Shown: positions 10,589 to 20,385, numbered from the stretch's first letter. The stretch: DNA of 38,000 nucleotides from Owenia fusiformis (GCA_903813345.2 CAIIXF020000061.1:1-38000); one strand, 5' to 3'. The notes: generated by a model not told the origin, from the letters alone. Numbers and translations: made by a program.

Positions 10589-10904
10589 TAAAATCAGTTT
10601 TTGGCATATATCTTGAGAACCATTGACTTTTTTAAATACATATGTATTATTGACCCCCTATAATGTGGCCATTCCGGACATTTTGAGTGGTCACACAACC
10701 TTCTATGTCCAACGGTTCCAGAGATGCAAAAATGGGGGGGGGGAGTATTTGCGTAAAAAAGGGCGTGGCCATTTGACCTATTTCGCCTTCAGTGGCAAAT
10801 ATGTTACCAAGCCAAAATTGATCAATGACCTTCACATAGATGATTTCTGAAGAGAAAATCTCTGGACATAGAAGTGCATACTCAACCAGCATGAGCTACT
10901 AGAG

Positions 10905-10912
10905 AAGAATAA
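10905..10912. repeat. Right target duplication of the 2.98-kb element
   Basis: AAGAATAA, one mismatch from the left copy at 7916-7923. Its last bases overlap the first bases of E2. Confidence 0.6.
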
Positions 10913-11212
10913 CTAGACATTTAAAATCGCCACGGGGGCGATTTCGTAGAATGCCGTTCCTCGCCGCAGCAGCAAATTCGGTGCACAATTGACCTTTTTC
11001 AAGGTCACGCAGAGGTCGAATTCCAAAACCGAAAGCATATTTAGAATCAGGGACATCCATACTTCATACTTGCAAAGAATTGGAATGAAAATCACCCAAA
11101 TTATAAACCCTAGAGATATGTTAAATGGGAAGAGTAAGGCATGCAAAAAATAACTACAGTGGCTCCTTGAACAGGTAAAACAAGAAATAAGTTTTACGTC
11201 ATTTTACGGTGA

Positions 11213-11231
11213 AGGTCAAAGGTCAAGGTCA
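11213..11231 (+). promoter_or_regulatory. Nuclear-receptor-like DR1 motif (unit 1)
   Basis: AGGTCA-A-AGGTCA-AGGTCA gives a perfect direct repeat with 1-bp spacing, the class bound by RXR/HNF4/COUP-type receptors. The overlapping TCAAGGTCA is an extended monomer site of the ERR/FTZ-F1 class. The motif is a direct observation; binding is not shown. Confidence 0.4.
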
Positions 11232-11546
11232 AAATGTTGACCTAATTTACTCTAGTTTAGTACAGTGTAATACAATGGTACCAATTTCGAATCAATTTGA
11301 GCAATTTTAGCAATTTAACCTTTTTGACCTTTTCAAGGTCACCCGGAGGTCAAATTCCAAAATCACAAGCATATTTAGAATCAGGGACATCCATACTTCA
11401 TACTTGCAAAGAATTGGAATGAAAATCACCCAAATTATAAACCCTAGAGATATGTTAAATGGGAAGAGTAAGGCATGCAAAAAATAACTACAGTGGCTCC
11501 TTGAACAGGTAAAACAAGAAATAAGTTTTACGTCATTTTACGGTGA

Positions 11547-11565
11547 AGGTCAAAGGTCAAGGTCA
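11547..11565 (+). promoter_or_regulatory. Nuclear-receptor-like DR1 motif (unit 2)
   Basis: Same 19-bp motif as at 11213, displaced by exactly one 334-bp unit. The third unit (11802-11813) keeps AGGTCAAGGTCA, but its first half-site has decayed to ATGTCA. Confidence 0.4.
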
Positions 11566-12371
11566 AAATGTTGACCTAATTTACTCTAGTTTAGTACAGT
11601 GTAATACAATGGTACCAATTTCGAATCAATTTGAGCAATTTTAGCAATTTAACCTTTTTGACCTTTTCAAGGTCACCCGGAGGTCAAATTCCAAAACCAC
11701 AAGCATATTTAGAATCAGGGACATCCATACTTCATACTTGCAAAGAATTGGAATGAAAATCCTAGTTTTCAACTTTGAGGTCATTTGAAGGTCAATGTCA
11801 AAGGTCAAGGTCAAAATGGTGACCTAATTTACTCTATCCGAGTACAGTGTAATACAATGGTACCAATTTGAAATCAATTTGAGCGATTTTGATTTTTGAA
11901 CTTGTTGACCTTTTCAAGGTCACTCAGAGGTCGGATTCCATAACCGAAAGCATATTTGGAATCAGGGGCTTCTATTCTTTATATCTGCTCAGAATTGGGA
12001 TCGGATACACAGTTTTCAAATTTTGCCCCACTGGGGTGCCCCATTTTTCAAATTTGGGGCACCCAATTTTAAAACCCGGAATATATGTGAAATGGCAATT
12101 GTGAGGGATGGCATATGCAAATTTTGGGTAAAAAATAAAAATGGTTACTCCTTGTACGTGCAAAAATGTAAAAATTTGCGATTTGACCTTGGCTAATTAG
12201 GGAGGGGCTAATTAAAAAAATGAAGGCATTTCCCTGTAGCCCAGGAACATGTCAAGGTTGATGGTATATGCTAATTAGCTGACATGTCGGTGTGTGCGGA
12301 GAAATCTTGCGTGGAATAATAATAACTAGATTGGTAAATTGAACAAAGTTCAATTTAAGACTCCAGATTGA

Positions 12372-12572
12372 TTTACTTGAGTAAAGAGCTGAGTAAGTAA
12401 CTGAGTAGGAAGCTGAGTAAGTAGATGATTAAGTAATTGAGTAAGTAGCTGAGTAGGTAGCTGAGTAAGGAGCTGAGTAGGTAGCTGAGTAAGTAGCTGA
12501 GTAGGTAGCTGAGTAAGTAGCTGAGTAGGTAGCTAAGTAGGTAGCCGAGTAGGTATGTAGGTAGGTAAGTAG
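12372..12572. repeat. 12/24-bp minisatellite in E3
   Basis: Repeats of AGCTGAGTAAGT and AGCTGAGTAGGT, decaying to GTAGGTAGGTAAGTAGG at the right edge. The equivalent place in E1 holds AGCTGAGTCATCC repeats and in E4 GGATAGGAAGG repeats. Confidence 0.9.
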
Positions 12573-13780
12573 GAATTCTACCCTTAATTCATAACTCATA
12601 AGTTAAATTATGAGAACTTTTTATTTTGACCTACTTTATGGACACCATATCTCAAAAGTGGGTCAAAATACTTTCTGACGGCAAAAGGCTCTCACTATTA
12701 GCACACTCTTTGCTACCTGTATACAAAATATTGAAGCAAACCCTAAAAGTGTAGTATCAAAATCGTTAAAATAAGGAAAAACTATGAATTTGACCTAGAT
12801 TTTGACCTAGGCATTTTGGTGTCCAAATATTGAAATTAGGTAGCTTTTGAGGTCCCCTTCTTTTATAGGAATTCATTATCTTAAGCTGTACTCAGTCTAT
12901 ATCTCGTATTTTACACTTCAAAAAAATCTTTTTTCCTTGACTTTCTATCAGGATACCATCAGATCGATTTTTCTCGAAATTTCAAAACGCCATAACTTCC
13001 AAACGGGAAGTCGGATCGAAATTTGGTTTGCAGATTCGGATTCCTGAGAAAATCCTACCGTTAATTCATAACTCATACGTTCAATTTGGAGAATTTTTTA
13101 TTTTGACCTACATTACGGATACCATATCTCAAAAGTGGGTCAAAATACTTTCTGACGGCAAAAGGCTAACACTATAAGCACACTCTTTACTACTTGTATA
13201 CAAAATTTTGAAGCAAATTATTAAAGTGTAGTATCAAAATCGTTAAAATAAGGAAAAACTATGAATTTGACCTAGATTTTGACCGATGCATTTTGGTGTC
13301 CAAATTTTGAAGCTAGTTAGCTTTTGAGGTCCCCTTGTTTTATAAGCATCCATAATGTTAAGCTGTAATCAGTCTATATCTTGTATTTTACACTTTAAAA
13401 ATGTCTTTTTTCCCATTGACTTAACATGGGGCAAAAAATTAGCGATTTTTAGATTTCAAAACGCTATAACTTCCAAACCGGAAGTCGGATCCAAATTTGG
13501 TTTGCAGATTTGGATTCCTGAGAAAATTTTGCACTTATTTCATGACTCATACTTTGAATTTGGAGAATTTTTCCGTTTGTCCTACTTTCCGGACGCAATA
13601 TCTCAAAATCGGTAAAAGTAATCAAAAAACTGATTACTCACAGTCGAATCGTCTTTTTATTGGCTACACATTAAAAAAAAATTTTTGAAAAAATATAAAA
13701 AAATGACAAAGATAATTGACAAAATGATAATTTGACCTAGATTTTGACCTTTGACCTAGATAAAAATCTGACCTAATTTC
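12573..13780 (+). repeat. ~430-bp modules inside E3
   Basis: A 5'-truncated unit starts near 12573, a full unit at about 12988 and a third near 13458. All carry the CATAACTTCCxAAC, GGATTCCTGAGAAAAT and TTTGACCTAGATTTTGACC landmarks in the same order as in E1 and E4. Confidence 0.8.
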
Positions 13781-13900
13781 CCAGAAACTAGGTCACATAC
13801 CCTAACTGACCATGTAAGTAGATTTAAGTAAGCTCTTCTAGTTGCTGAGAAAAAGTGTTCGGAAAGAAAGAATAATAATAGGAAAACTGGCAAAAGCAAT

Positions 13901-13927
13901 AGACTCCAGATTTTCAATCTGGAGTCT
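13901..13927 (+). repeat. 3' terminal hairpin of E3
   Basis: AGACTCCAGATT, loop TTC, AATCTGGAGTCT: a perfect 12-bp stem with a 3-nt loop. It is followed by AATAAT and the AACTAGAC start of E4. The identical hairpin recurs at 15588-15614. Confidence 0.9.
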
Positions 13928-14009
13928 AATAATAACTAGACTTGGGAAATTGAACGAAGTTCAATTTCAGACTCCAGATCCAGACTTTTTTAAGCCCAGT
14001 CATCTAAAA

Positions 14010-14200
14010 TAAGCCGAGTAGGAAAGGATAGAATGGGTTGGAACGATAGGATAGAATAAGAAAGAAGGATAGGATAGAACAGAATAGGAAGAAAGGATAT
14101 GATAGGAGAGGATAGGATAGGAAGGATATGAAGGAAAGGATACGAAGGAAGGATAGATAGGAAGGATAGGATAGGATATGATCAGATAGGAAGGATGGAT
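14010..14200. repeat. GGATAGGAAGG minisatellite in E4
   Basis: Purine-rich imperfect repeats of GGATAGGA, GGAAGGATA and similar, at the place occupied by different minisatellites in E1 and E3. Confidence 0.9.
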
Positions 14201-14269
14201 GAATTTTTCAATATTTTCTTCTCTACTCTTGACTTTCTATCAGGATACCATCAGATCGATTTTCCGAAA

Positions 14270-15180
14270 TTTCAAAACGCCATAACTTCCGAACCGGAAG
14301 TCGGATCTAAATTTGGTTTAAAGATTCGGATTCCTGACAAAATTCTACCCCTAATTCATAACTCATACGTTAAATTTGGCGAATTTTTATTTTGACCTAC
14401 TTTTTGGACACGCCATAACTTTGTAACCGGAAGTCGAATCGAAATTTGGTCTGCAGATTCAGATTCCTGACAAAATTCTACCCCTAATTCATAACTCATA
14501 CGTTAAATTTGGAAACTTTTTATTTTGACCTACTTTTCGGACACGCCATAACTTCCGAAGCGGAAGTCGGATCGAAATTTAGTTTGCAGATTCGGATTCC
14601 TGACAAAATTCTAGTCCTAATTCATAACTCATACGTTAAATTTGGAGAACTTTTTATTTTGACCTACTTTTCGGACACCATATCTCAAAAGTGGGTCAAA
14701 ATACTTTCTGACGGCAAAAGGCTAACACTATAAGCACACTCTTGGCTACATGTATACACAATTTCGAAGAATATAATCGAAGTGTAGTGTCAGACTCGCA
14801 AAAATAAGGAAAACCTTTGAATTTGACCTAGATTTTGACCTAGGAATTTTGGTGTCCAAATTCTGAAGCTAGATGGCTTTTGAGGTCCCCTTCTTTTGAA
14901 GGCTTTCATTAAATTAAGCTGAACTCAGTCTATATTTCGTATTTTTCATTTCAAAAAAATCTTTTTTCCCATTGACTTAACATGGGCACAAAATTTAGCG
15001 ATTTCTGAGTTTTCAAAACGCCATAACTTCCGAACTAGGAGTCGGATCGAAATTTAGTTTGTAGATTCGGATTCCTGACAAAATTCTACCCCTAATTCAT
15101 AACTCATACATTGAATTTGGAGCACGTTTTGGTGTGACCTACTTTCTGGACGCCATATCTCAAAATCGGTTTGAGATATC
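14270..15180 (+). repeat. Short and full modules inside E4
   Basis: Three successive short copies of the module start (CGCCATAACTT...) lie near 14276, 14410 and 14545 at about 135-bp spacing. The first two break off after the TTTTGACCTACTTTT block and jump to the next start. The third is a full module. A last partial module starts near 15018. The head of the module alone has been amplified here. Confidence 0.8.
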
Positions 15181-15480
15181 AAAAAACTAAATCGACCCTA
15201 GCTTTCCTACTTTTTTATGAGGAACACAATGAAAAAAACCTGGATCGAAAATATTGAAGGACGACTGAGAAAATTGAAAAAAGTGACAAAGTACTGGATT
15301 TGACCTAGTTCTTGACCTTTGACCTAGATAAAAATTTGACCCAATTTCCCACCAACTAGATACTGAACCTAAATCAACGGTATAATGGTCTTTACTGGAT
15401 ACCTTATAGTTACTGAAAAAACTCAAAAAGAAAAATAAGAATAATAATAAGAAGAAGAATAAGAATACTGGCAAAAACAA

Positions 15481-15508
15481 TAGACTCCAGATTGACATCT
15501 GGAGTCTA
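15481..15508 (+). repeat. 3' hairpin 1 of E4
   Basis: TAGACTCCAGAT, loop TGAC, ATCTGGAGTCTA: a 12-bp stem with a 4-nt loop, preceded by GGCAAAAACAA. Confidence 0.9.
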
Positions 15509-15529
15509 ATAAGAAAAAGGCGAAAACTA

Positions 15530-15561
15530 TAGAATGCCGTTTCTTCGAAACCGGCATTCTA
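15530..15561 (+). repeat. 3' hairpin 2 (GAATGCCG type)
   Basis: TAGAATGCCG...CGGCATTCTA with an inner TTTC/GAAA stem, one bulged base and a short loop. Preceded by GGCGAAAACTA. The arm equals the E2 subterminal block at 10947. Confidence 0.9.
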
Positions 15562-15587
15562 ATAATAAGAATACAGGCAAAAACAAT

Positions 15588-15614
15588 AGACTCCAGATTT
15601 TCAATCTGGAGTCT
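15588..15614 (+). repeat. 3' hairpin 3 of E4
   Basis: Same 12-bp stem and TTC loop as 13901-13927, preceded by GGCAAAAACAAT and followed by AACAATG, after which no element sequence is recognisable. Confidence 0.9.
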
Positions 15615-16107
15615 AACAATGAATGATACGGAAAATTTGGGAGTTTCTCCTCTGATACTTGTATAAATTGTTTTAATTTGTTATCAGCTGTTATATTCCA
15701 TCTGATTCAACTGGGAAAAAACATATCATAACTGGATGATACAGTTCTCTGCTCTTGCGTATAATTGTTAGCATGTTGACACTATCTTGTTGACATAGAC
15801 ATATTGAGTGTTTTAATAGAAGCGAGTATCGATAAATTGAGTTTTGACATTTGAAAGTTGTAATGAATTAATATAAATTATTTTTCATAATATGTCACCA
15901 GAAGTGATTAGTGCAGCAGTTGACAGATATATTTTAGTTTTAGCATTTATAACGTGCTTGCAAAATCACGGGCGCCCGTTTAGATTATTAGCGGTTTTAT
16001 TATATAATTGGATTGGTTCAATGCGCTCCATGAAAGAAAAATGTGGGCACTTTATTAGCTGAAATCAATATGTCTTAATATGAAAGCTACATTGTTAACG
16101 GAGACAA
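15615..16107. other. Intergenic, no gene seen
   Basis: AT-rich, no coding frame or repeat matched elsewhere in the window. Confidence 0.45.
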
Positions 16108-16115
16108 CGTAAGAC

Positions 16116-16992
16116 TAGAGGTGTCAAGTATTAACCGGTTAACCCGGTTAACCGCCGATAATGCCTTAACCGGTCTGTGTTTTTATGGGTGGTTAGTTGA
16201 CCGTGTATAATTCTGTTATTTCCCGCGCTAATATTGCATGCTCATCTGTTTGGTTTTAAAGTGTCAGTTTCACGTAAGCTACTCATACATGTCATAAGTC
16301 CGATAACTCCTTACAAACATCCAATCAGCAATTTTAATCCCTGACACATTGCTTTCCCGAGCTTACTTTGCATGTTAATCTCTTTGTTTTTCAAGTGTCA
16401 GTTTCATGTGAGCTACTCATACATGTGATAGTTCCGATCACTCCTTACAAATATCCAATCAGCACCTTTGATCCCTGCCACATTGCTTTCCCGCGCTTAC
16501 TTTGCATGTTAATCTGTTTGTTTTTCAAGTGTCAGCCATGTGTAATCAACTCATATTGCAAAACTATTTCATAAATAAATTATATGCATTTTTTAATTCT
16601 TCAGTTTTGTTATTATTGTTGTCTATCAACGTCGCCAAAATGTCAAAGGTCAAAGCCTCACTTTGGTAGTGAGAAAATTAAAATCAAAATAAACACTAAT
16701 CAGCTGCAATTCTCGTTGTTATGGTGCGTTCGTGGAGATTCCAAGGGTAAACCAGTGTGGTAACTTAGAGGTACCGGTAGTCAGGTAGTGTATGAATAGA
16801 ATAGAGTAAAGCTTGACGAACGTACAAAATAAACGCTGATATATCATTTTTCCAATTTTTTCAACTTTCAAGATCGAAGATGAAGATTTCATTTGAAATT
16901 ATCAGTTCAAATTTCCCGCCGGTTAACCGACTTTAACCGGTAAAAACATCCGGTTAACCGGTTAATGCTCAAGCAGTTAATTGACACCACTA
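16116..16992. mobile_element. hAT-type non-autonomous element, 877 bp, with exact 8-bp target duplication
   Basis: Ends TAGAGGTGTCAA (16116-16127) and TTGACACCACTA (16981-16992) are inverted with one mismatch, and match the general TAGNGGTGTCAA-like ends of hAT transposons. CGTAAGAC flanks both sides exactly (16108-16115 and 16993-17000). Inside each end lie clustered TTAACCGG palindromes (AACCGGTTAACC near 16134 and 16955). No transposase is encoded. Confidence 0.9.
16236..16545 (+). repeat. 134-bp tandem repeat inside the hAT element
   Basis: Units begin GCATG(T/C)TxATCT at 16236, 16370 and 16504, giving 2.3 copies. Each carries CAAGTGTCAG and a CCAATCAGCA box. The frame open across 16368-16574 is a repeat by-product. 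Confidence 0.85.
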
Positions 16993-17000
16993 CGTAAGAC

Positions 17001-18865
17001 TGCGACATTTTAACCCATTTCAAAATTCGGTGTTTTTATTTTCCATAGCGGCTATTTGTGTGCCATATTTATCTCAGCTTTCGGGAATCACGGTTGTCGT
17101 GATTTCAGGGCAGTTATAAAAATATACAAGGCGATGGTTCAAAATGGACAATTTTCAAAACTGCTCAACATGGTGAAAACTTCACGTTTTTAAAGAATGC
17201 TTCCCCGGCTAGGGGTTTGCTCTGGATTGCGAGAGAACAAAAACTTTGAATTATGATTTTTCCTAATACTTAATCATTAATTTAAACAGCTTTTTAAACC
17301 GTCTCTCTGATCAAATATCATGCCAATTAATACCACGATTGTGTTGACAGGATTAAACGCAATATCTATGGAATAATAATTTAATGAACTCAGTAGTCTA
17401 AATGATAAATAAGTTCATAATTTAGTCTTGGCTGACTTGTCTTGTATCATCAGAGTTGGATTGCAAATAACTCCTTTGGATCAAATATTTTAATTTTACT
17501 AGAGTGCGGGGAGTGGAAACGAGTCTCCATTAAAGCACTTCATATAAAAAGAAAGATTTCAGTTACCCTTAACTTCACCCCCGGACTTCACTATTCACCA
17601 CCTCCCCTCCCCCTTCCCCAATTATATTTTATGACCCCAGATTGTTCGTTTCTGTGCCCCCCCCCCCGTCTGTGGCTCTGACTGAAATATTTTGGCACTG
17701 TTCAACGAAGCAGTTTAAGGAATGAGAGGCAGAAATAATTCCTAGATGACCTGTCTTTACTGTAATCAAGATGCTACCTAATCGCAGTTTTAAAAGTTAT
17801 TTATCTTTTGTGATAATCTAATACTACTTATTGATTGGTTTTCCAAATGTAAGACCCCGTATAAGACCCTTGTCTCTGATTGTGAAACATGTGTATGCAT
17901 CAAATCCGAGGAATATTACATTACAATGTATGTAAAACAATTCCAAAAAGTTTTGTCTTAAACTCAATCAAAAAGCAATATATTTCAACATGTGGAAATT
18001 ATTTATTAACGTAATGTCGGGCACTATAGGTTAACGGGTTTTCAGTTTTGTTCTTTTTTGCCACACTTAAAATTGTGTGCTTTATTTATTTGGAATTTGA
18101 ATTTGAAAAGGTGAATTCACGATCCAATAAAGCTTATAGTATCATTTATTAACAGATGCATCGATGTAGAGCCATCGTTCAAAAGACATAAACATAACTC
18201 TGTCGAGTACAATCTATCCATGCATATCCATTAATTTGTAGCAATCATACGGCCCATACCAGGGGAACACAGTTACCCTTCGCATTCTTACATTGTCTGC
18301 ATGTCAACCATACGGCGACCGCACGGTCAGCCTGCCTTTCGCACCTCTCATACACGTGTACAAATTCTAAGATCTGATTAATTACCATTGATTCCTCGTT
18401 TTCAATCTCGGGTTTTCAAAGCCCGTTAGATGTTAATGAATGGAGATTTTTAAATGTGCTTTCATTAAACAGCCAGGAAAAATAAACTATTTTTCATTTC
18501 CCAGGAATCACATAATCCGTCAAAATTCATTTAATTTAAAAGTTTCTAATATATTACATGTATACAATCAGACAGACTGGCTATTCTAATCCGTTATGAA
18601 AGCCATTTGTTTTTTCCTCTACAGGATGTTTCTGGGGAAGTTAATTTGTTTATCTTAGTGTTTAGAGGCAATGTCCTTTGACGCTTTCGTGAAATAAATG
18701 AACTTTGTGATGGACTACAATTGTATATTTTTACAGGAACAGTTATTTTTAAACCAAAGTAGACCCGAAGTAGACCACTGTTACATTATTTTCATTTTAG
18801 GTCTCTCTTATTAGTTGCATTGCAGAAGTCTAATATTATTCTCTCCTGTGCCGAAGGTACTTATA
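17001..18865. other. Intergenic, no gene seen
   Basis: AT-rich with two notable patches. Near 17577-17672 is a C-rich stretch ending in twelve or so consecutive C, probably a relic of the G-run foldback family on the other strand. Near 18250-18360 is GC-richer unique sequence. No frame with protein-like composition was found. Confidence 0.45.
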
Positions 18866-18890
18866 CCCGTAGCCAGGGGGGGGGGGTGTT
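18866..18890 (+). repeat. CCCGTAGCCAGG + G-run fragment
   Basis: A solitary terminal fragment of the family seen complete at 19479-19683. Confidence 0.65.
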
Positions 18891-19478
18891 TAAGGAGTCC
18901 AAGTGAACAGAATTCGAATTGAATACAAAATAAATTCATAACATATAAATATATAATTATAAGTACATAATGTCTAGCCAAATCTTCTTGCATTTTCTGA
19001 ACTTCAAATGCGCCTTTTGATGTGTGATAACAAAATACTAAATAAATATTTATGTTACTCCAGCTTGTTTTTACATTAATTTGGCAATTAAACATGCATA
19101 AAGAGATAGCAATGTGTGTACTGTGTACAACCCGAATCCCCTCCCGATCGGGTCACGTTTTATATGTCTCTGATGTAATAAGGACAATAATGTCCCCCTA
19201 TTGCAACATTTTGTCAATTAATGGCATTAGCCGGGGGCATCAACACACATTTGATTGAAATCATTCAAATCAAAGTTCCAAATGAATAAAGAACATGAAG
19301 GTTCTATTTGGCATTCGAGAACAAAAATGTGTCCAGTCAAAAATAGATTTCTAATATTTGATTTTGAGTTGTTGTATTTATTGATCCTTGTTTTCAATCT
19401 ACAGATGGTTCACTGAATTCCGAAGTAAACAGAAAATAATACACGTTTCCTTGGTTCCCATGATACTGCCTATAACCA

Positions 19479-19683
19479 AGGCCCGTAGCCAGGATTTGCA
19501 AGGGGGGGGGGGTTAGTTTTCAATTTTTTTTAGAGGGGTTCACATTTGACAATTTTGGTCCAAATATGGCTAAAGTCACTCGAGACGTGCTCAAAATGGT
19601 GAAAAACTGCATAATTTTGAAAGAATCTGTGGCCAGGGGGGTTCGCCTGAACCCTGCAAACCCCTCCCCCTGGCTACGGGCCT
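19479..19683. mobile_element. 205-bp foldback element with 15-bp perfect inverted ends and a G-run
   Basis: AGGCCCGTAGCCAGG (19479-19493) is the exact reverse complement of 19669-19683. TTTGCAAGGGGG and its counterpart CTGCAAACCCC extend the pairing. The centre holds CACTCGAGACGTG and AAAATGGTGAAAAACTGC phrases; the latter also appears in degenerate form (TGCAGTTTTTCACCAT) near 23643 and 36395. Non-coding MITE. Confidence 0.8.
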
Positions 19684-19789
19684 GCCTGTTACCTATAATA
19701 CTCATTTATTAAAACAAATATTAACCAGGACAACGGCAACGCCAAAGCGTAGCGAATCCCATCGAACAGCCATGGATGGCATTTTTACA

Positions 19790-20290
19790 AACAAAGTATA
19801 TAGCAAAAATGGCAGCCATTTTTCAAAAATGGCCACCTTCTACCAAAAGTGTCAATAGACAGTGTGCCATGCTTATAGTATTCACATACCAAATATGAAC
19901 AAAATCGCTCCACTACTTTTCGAGTTATAGTAAAATAATTAAAATGGCGGTCATTTTTCAAAATGTCCGCCATTTTCCAAAATGGCCGCCTTCTACCAAA
20001 AGTGTCATTAGACAGTGTGCCATGCTTATAGTATTCACATACCAAATATGAACAAAATCGCTCCACTACTTTTCGAGTTACAGCAAAAAATTGTAAAATA
20101 ATGAGTAAAGGCCGCCATTTTCCAAGATGGCTGCCATGTGCTTCTTTAATATCTACATTTATAGCTTTATTAATGTCCTACATAAGTTTTTTTACATTTA
20201 AAACATATTGCTATTGCATTTTTACATATTGCACCTAAATTACTGTAAAATCGGCACTAAAATGGCCGCCATTTTTAAATGAGCGGCCAT
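19790..20290. repeat. 158-bp tandem repeat with AAAATGGCCGCCATTTT palindromes
   Basis: CCTTCTACCAAAAGTG recurs at about 19831 and 19989, and the stretch through ACAAAATCGCTCCACTACTT is nearly identical in both units. A diverged third unit with ATGAACAAAATCGGGC is near 20348. The mirrored minus-strand frame at 19785-20066 simply reads this repeat twice. Confidence 0.9.
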
Positions 20291-20385
20291 TTTGAAAATC
20301 GGCTTTCGAGCATAACTTCTAATCTCATAGGGTATATGTGTACAAAATATGAACAAAATCGGGCTACCGGTATTTGAGTTATTGC

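Larger units (their letters stand above)
7924..10904. mobile_element. 2.98-kb element with ~320-bp terminal inverted repeats, inserted in E1
   Basis: The left end CTCTAGTAGCTCATGCTGG at 7924 matches in reverse complement the right end finishing CTACTAGAG at 10904. The arms run from 7924 to about 8243 and from about 10589 to 10904, and by eye are more than 90 percent identical. An 8-bp near-perfect target duplication flanks it, which would fit hAT-like elements, but the terminal bases do not look like a standard hAT end. The mirrored ~81-residue frames in the two arms (7936-8184 plus, 10647-10892 minus) are one sequence read twice and not genes. No transposase was found; the only coding remnants inside belong to a nested mariner. 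Non-autonomous. Confidence 0.75.
11035..11930 (+). repeat. 334-bp tandem repeat, two nearly identical units plus a partial third
   Basis: 11035-11368 and 11369-11702 are nearly identical by eye (one difference noticed, near the end). A third, shorter and more diverged unit follows to about 11930. Each unit holds ACCTTTTCAAGGTCACCCGG and, in the first two, AGGTCAAAGGTCAAGGTCA. Near-identity suggests recent duplication or sequence homogenisation. Confidence 0.9.
10911..12323 (+). mobile_element. Helentron-like element E2 (GAATGCCG type)
   Basis: It starts AACTAGAC at 10911. The 5' stem is AAATCGCC-ACGGG-GGCGATTT (10924-10944) and the subterminal block is TAGAATGCCGTT (10947-10958). The body is a 334-bp tandem repeat rich in AGGTCA. 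E2 runs into the AACTAGAT start of E3 at 12324. Its own 3' hairpin is not evident, although a TAGAATGCCG...CGGCATTCTA hairpin of exactly this type sits at 15530-15561. No coding potential. Confidence 0.6.
12324..13933 (+). mobile_element. Helentron-like element E3 (ACTCCAGAT type), complete ends
   Basis: It starts AACTAGAT at 12324, followed by the stem TTGAACAAAGTTCAA (12339-12353) and AGACTCCAGAT (12358-12368). A GAGTAAGTAGCT-type minisatellite runs to about 12572. Then come three modules of ~430 bp and a TTGACCTAG-rich tail. The 3' hairpin at 13901-13927 has arms that repeat the 5' subterminal AGACTCCAGAT. After AATAAT the next element starts. No rolling-circle replication gene is present, so it would depend on a partner. 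Helentron assignment is inferred from the matching 5' block and 3' hairpin and from the tandem insertion habit. Confidence 0.65.
13934..15614 (+). mobile_element. Helentron-like element E4 with three serial 3' hairpins
   Basis: It starts AACTAGAC at 13934, with the stem TTGAACGAAGTTCAA (13950-13964) and AGACTCCAGAT (13969-13979). A GGATAGGAAGG minisatellite (about 14010-14200) is followed by shortened and full modules and a TTGACCTAG-rich tail. The 3' end carries three hairpins in series: 15481-15508, 15530-15561 and 15588-15614. The first and last match this element's own 5' block; the middle one matches the 5' block of E2. No coding capacity. Confidence 0.65.

Noticed and set aside
15187-15498. 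103-residue Phe/Leu-rich minus frame
   Set aside because: The start is a low-complexity translation of AAGAAGAATAAG repeats and the rest is the module tail of E4.
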